The notes below the pieces were generated by a model. It made no database searches. It saw only the letters and a list, made by a program, of their open reading frames with translations, and was not told the origin of the DNA. A program made the translations under genes and the position numbers. Positions 60,853 to 64,000 of a stretch of 64,000 bases of DNA are shown here, one piece after another; positions within the stretch are counted from its first letter, which is position 1, and every line of letters starts with the position of its first letter. This stretch comes from Loripinus fragilis (lineage: Eukaryota; Mollusca; Bivalvia; Lucinida; Lucinidae), in assembly GCA_964019695.1 (NCBI GenBank), contig OZ026515.1, forward strand, positions 72,551,644 to 72,615,643, given 5' to 3'.

Positions 60853-61250
60853 TGGGTTCTGTCAAAGGAACTATTTACATTGTTGCAGGAGTTTGTGTGC
60901 AAACTGAATGCTTCACATATCTCTCTTTGCAAAGTGAGTGACTTGAGATACCAGTTGTTTAGGGTCAAGAAAGGAGGTATAGATTCTTGTCAACTTCCAC
61001 CTTGTCAAGACACCCTAGGTTTATGCTTCATGCTATTCAGTCTAATTATCAAGCATGCATATGGAAAATGTGCTTAAAACAAGAAACGGACACTCCAAGC
61101 CCAGGGGGACATGGATAACTGATATCCAAATAGTAATTGACTGGATGCAGGGTTTTACCTGCCCCACAAGTCGTGGTGGAGCTGATAGAAAGCCACTGAA
61201 TGCGAGTGTGTTGCAACACTTGCTAATGCATTGGAATATTTGCCACATGA

Positions 61251-61888
61251 AAGAATCGGTTATGTGACAATATGATTGGCATCGACTTTGAAGACAGTGT
61301 AGATGATACAGCGGATGAAGTGATTATGAGGACGACGGAAATTCATTAAAATTACAAATATGAGTATTCTTTACACAATGATGATGTTAACTGATTGTTA
61401 AAGCTACCCTTATTTGATGCAATCAGAAGACCTAGCTGAATTGACTGAATTGTGGCATTATTATCATTAGTATTTGTCATATAAGAATGTCTGAATTGTA
61501 TGTATATATATATTTGTTAAACATTATGTTGAATATGTTACCTTATTGCCACTAGAAGAGTGGCCTTCGGTCCAAAAGGCAAGTATTGATTCATTCTTGT
61601 GCCACAGGGAACAGCTTTATAATGAATGCAAACTCTTTGACATACTTTTAAATGGTAGTTTTCTAGTTAAAACATAATCAGACACATATATCTTATTACT
61701 GCCTTAATTGTTTAAAATAATGTCACACATTATACTATAATGATATATTTTTATCGTTTGCCTATCAATTATTTGTAGTATTTGCAGGTAGTTGACTCAT
61801 TTGACAATAACAGCACAATAGTGCAGGGAAACAGAAATCTAGGACTATAATTTGCATATATGTTATATACGTTACCATTATGATAAGG
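61251..61888. other. unassigned AT-rich DNA after the decayed gene
   Basis: No further homology to the pseudogene family was seen. Confidence 0.4.
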
Positions 61889-61891
61889 CAT

Positions 61892-61892
<1 letters not shown>

Positions 61893-61927
<35 letters not shown>
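61893..61927 (+). repeat. poly-T tract
   Basis: About 35 consecutive T. Confidence 0.97.
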
Positions 61928-61931
<4 letters not shown>

Positions 61932-62110
61932 TTTAACATCATTAAATGTCTTGCAGTTATGTCTAATTAAATAAAGTGATATTAACTTCCTCATTCTGCA
62001 TTAATGAGTGGAGTACGGCTTATGGATATCTGTGTTTACAAGAACTTTTCGCATAGGGGTATGGCTCTTCACCAGGCCATAACTCAAAAAGTATATTAGA
62101 TACAGTAAAT

Positions 62111-62314
62111 GGCGAGCGCAGTGGCTCAGTGGTAGAGTGCTTGACTCGAGACCGAGGGCCGGGTGTTCGAGCCTCACCGGCGTCACTGCTTTGTGGTCCT
62201 TGATCAAGGCACATTTATCCTAGCTTAGTATTTGTTCAACCCAGGAAAACCCGTCCCTGTTTAACTGAAAGATTGTTGACGGGACATAAAGAATCAAATC
62301 AAACAAACAAAAGT
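62111..62314 (+). mobile_element. tRNA-derived SINE, family 1, full length
   Basis: It has box A 'tggctcagtggtagagtg', box B 'gggtgttcgagcc', the full body with 'ctagcttagtatttgttcaa', and the tail 'gacataaagaatcaaatcaa' with an acaaac end. The direct repeat 'tacagtaaat' flanks at 62101-62110 and 62315-62324. Confidence 0.92.
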
Positions 62315-62324
62315 TACAGTAAAT

Positions 62325-62972
62325 CTAGTTACATGTTTGGAAAGTAAATGGAATTTGCTACCTAATCAATATAAAATCAACGGCTTTTGTTCCATGTTGT
62401 ATTTTAAAGGAAAAACAATACAAATATGTCTCACTTATAATGGTAGAGCTCTTTAAAATGTAACGTAACATCTTATTCTAAAATTCTAACGTCTATGCAA
62501 ATTGCTTCTATATGATTATTTTTTTATATCGACACTATCATTTGCTTGCATATAAACAGTTTTTATAATCATTTCAGCTCCATGAAAGTTTTGTGAATTA
62601 TTTTATTTCTTGGGGGTATCGTAGGTTACACTAAGATTTAGACCACAAGGCTACCACTCAGACATGTCCGCCAACTTTTTTCCTAGCCTTTACATGTTCC
62701 TCTTATCAAAAAGCGTAGGGGATCTGTTCAACTTGGATGGTACAGGCATCGCAACCAGCTCATGGCCTAGTGTACACTTAATTCTTAAAGCGCATAGACA
62801 TTCGTTGCAGTATTAAGAATATAATTATTTTGCATACAAATCTGAACTATTTATTCAAGCTAGGAAAGTGTCGTCCGAGTACCATCTACTGTACATACTG
62901 TACATGTATATAGGTCGACAGTTTGAAATCGTCGTTTTAAAACTATACCAATTTTCATGACATACAGTCTCT
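62325..62972. other. unassigned intergenic DNA
   Basis: Nothing supportable was found. Confidence 0.4.
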
Positions 62973-63496
62973 CAGTGGCGGACCCAGGCGGGGGGGGGGA
63001 GGGGCTGCCGTGCTGGGCCTATGTTATTGGGTTGGCGTGAATGAAAAAGTATAGAATACAGGGTTTTCCAGCATTTATTTCTTCAAATTTTAAGCCCCCC
63101 CCCCCTCTTCCTTACAAGGGCTCTGCTGTTTTTCTGAACATCGGGCTGGCTCAGACATGCATTGCAATTGCTGTGCCCCATACCCACATGGGAACCTTAC
63201 CAAAGCACCACCAGGACGACAAGGAAATGCAAAACTAATAGTTAGGAACAAGGTGTTTGAGTGTCGATCTTAAAATTGAGGTTATAGAATATGGGAAAAT
63301 GGGCTTCAAAAAGGGTTGACATGCATTCTCAGAGACGTAGATTAAATAAAAATTCTCCCCCGAACCCCCTCCAATGATAGGGGGGGGGGGGCTTAATCCC
63401 CTCTCATACTCTTGTGCCGCTCGGTTCAAGCCTTCGGCTTTCAGTGCCCCCCCCCCCCCCCCCCCCCCGTAAACAACTCCTCTGGGTCCAGCCCTG
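62973..63496. mobile_element. hAT-like element with G/C homopolymer tracts
   Basis: The left terminus 'cagtggcggacccag' and right terminus 'ctgggtccagccctg' are inverted repeats (12 of 15). Between them are a G run (about 62991-62999), C runs near 63095 and 63444-63467, and a G run near 63381. No transposase is present. An 8-bp target duplication was not found. Glycine- and proline-rich frames here are artefacts of the homopolymers. Confidence 0.6.
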
Positions 63497-63577
63497 TTAA
63501 GACTTTGTCCATGATTCTTCATGTCGATCGGGTTTGTCTCAATTCAATATGTTTTGGGGATCGTGGTATTGATATGA

Positions 63578-63650
63578 AGAATTAAGAGCTAAAACTATAT
63601 GTCGCGTATGAGCTCATTAGCTCATGTAGTTTTGGTTCTCAATTCTATAG
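63578..63650. repeat. imperfect hairpin
   Basis: 'gaattaagagctaaaactat' is mirrored by 'atgtagttttggttctcaat' around 'gagctcattagctc'. Downstream, 'agcctgtgtatctgcttag' near 63676 is a weak relative of the other apices. Confidence 0.5.
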
Positions 63651-64000
63651 GCGAGAGACGGCGGCTCAGATAAGCCTGTGTATCTGCTTAGTCTCGCAGG
63701 AGCCTTCACGGGTGAAGTTTCATACCAAAACATACTTAATTAGAAAATTATATCGATCTTGGTCCTTATTGCATATGTGCAAAATCTCATTTATCAGTCA
63801 CCCCTAATATAAACTGAATTATTCCAACATAACCTAATAAACGTTTCCTATCTCACGGCATGTTACCTTTATCAGGTCATGATGACGTTGCACTTTTTGA
63901 ATGACGTCGCTAATGACGCTGAATCAACACAAAATCAAAAATTACGTCAAATTGCTAGTTTATAGAGTGTTCAACAATGGGTAAACTGATAAATAGAATA
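63651..64000. other. unassigned DNA to the window edge
   Basis: No gene is visible. Confidence 0.4.

Larger units (their letters stand above)
57800..61250 (+). pseudogene. decayed gene of an uncharacterised invertebrate family with PIN/FEN-like motifs
   Basis: Fragments in several frames, always in the same order, match a large protein family I recall from cnidarian, echinoderm and mollusc genomes. It is usually annotated 'uncharacterized'. In order: FWISYLDMVEILFGL and MFTYNRLNYAKYLPVYY (57882-58050), FGRIPVDQAIKETANKD (58143), AAYRSIFLQNLRE (58258), WVNPFS (58395), GLVATTRNLDMREAVKHP (58666), VEPAESISLPSICIIDSM (58805), FYVYNDNSIKTTERED (59490), QQWRRLLRSS and IKFLCHAW (59600-59670), QKEAETRMLL (59797), AEDTDVFIICL (59861), GVHAFFGCYSVSAF (60012), LRYQLFRVKKGG and QLPPC (60941-61005), NYQACIWKMCL (61043), VIDWMQG (61131). 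EAETR, EDTDV and the GC(D to Y)SVSAF motif resemble the acidic positions of PIN/XPG/FEN-type nucleases. That reading is inference. In-frame stops lie at 58076-58078 and 58193-58195, with frameshifts near 58230 and 58630 and several more. A hairpin element (58979-59119) and family C repeats with a SINE (60124-60852) interrupt it. The 5' end upstream of 57800 is not recognised. Confidence 0.7.

Noticed and set aside
61893..61927. SINE/LINE poly-A tail (reverse)
   Set aside because: No element body was recognised on either side of the T tract; kept as a simple repeat only.
63235..63522. Gly/Pro-rich 95-codon ORF
   Set aside because: Generated by G and C homopolymer tracts in a hAT-like element.

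Overview
This window looks like AT-rich intergenic DNA from the nuclear genome of an invertebrate animal. A bivalve mollusc is my best guess, from remembered repeat styles: tRNA-headed SINEs whose tails end near 'gggacgtaaagaatcaaatc', 'ggggagataactc' motifs and many palindromic MITEs. The sequence alone does not prove the taxon. I see no intact protein-coding gene, no true tRNA or rRNA gene and no prokaryotic feature. Nearly every long open frame lies in a repeat or decayed element.

Layout. 1-8.5 kb: dispersed repeats, a 580-bp palindromic element, two hairpin MITEs that share one apex, a (CA)n tract and a 129-bp tandem repeat. 7.64-13.02 kb: a composite in which two roughly 770-bp inverted arms flank about 13 copies of a 188-bp tandem repeat; the array is itself split by an 815-bp retroelement fragment carrying a broken ORF. 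13-25 kb: hAT-like and mariner-like MITEs, a second copy of the 580-bp element in inverse orientation, a GCGTT-rich block, and long hairpins. 25.15-35.09 kb: a minisatellite of about 300 copies of a roughly 32-bp unit, with higher-order duplications of about nine units near both ends and one SINE inserted with a clean target duplication. 35-43.5 kb: sparse DNA with nested SINE and MITE insertions. 43.5-48.4 kb: a 49-bp tandem repeat, a dispersed repeat, then about 155 copies of a 29-bp unit in two main sequence types. 49.25-49.95 kb: a roughly 162-bp tandem repeat carrying YY1-like 'AAGATGGC' motifs. 51.69-52.97 kb: a broken LINE (L1-type) ORF1. 57.8-61.25 kb: a heavily decayed coding sequence found only by joining frames by eye. 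It resembles a widespread uncharacterised invertebrate protein family (recognised from memory) with PIN/FEN-like acidic motifs, and later repeats interrupt it. 61.8-64 kb: a poly-T tract, a full SINE with target duplication, and a G/C-tract hAT-like element.

Working relationships. I see no operon, pathway or living system here. What can be read is the order of insertions. A SINE entered a dispersed repeat that lies inside the decayed gene. A MITE entered a SINE with a 9-bp target duplication. A SINE entered the 32-bp array, and a retroelement entered the 188-bp array. The least explained structures are the inverted-arm/188-bp-array composite, hairpin cores reused in different MITE shells, and the decayed nuclease-like gene.
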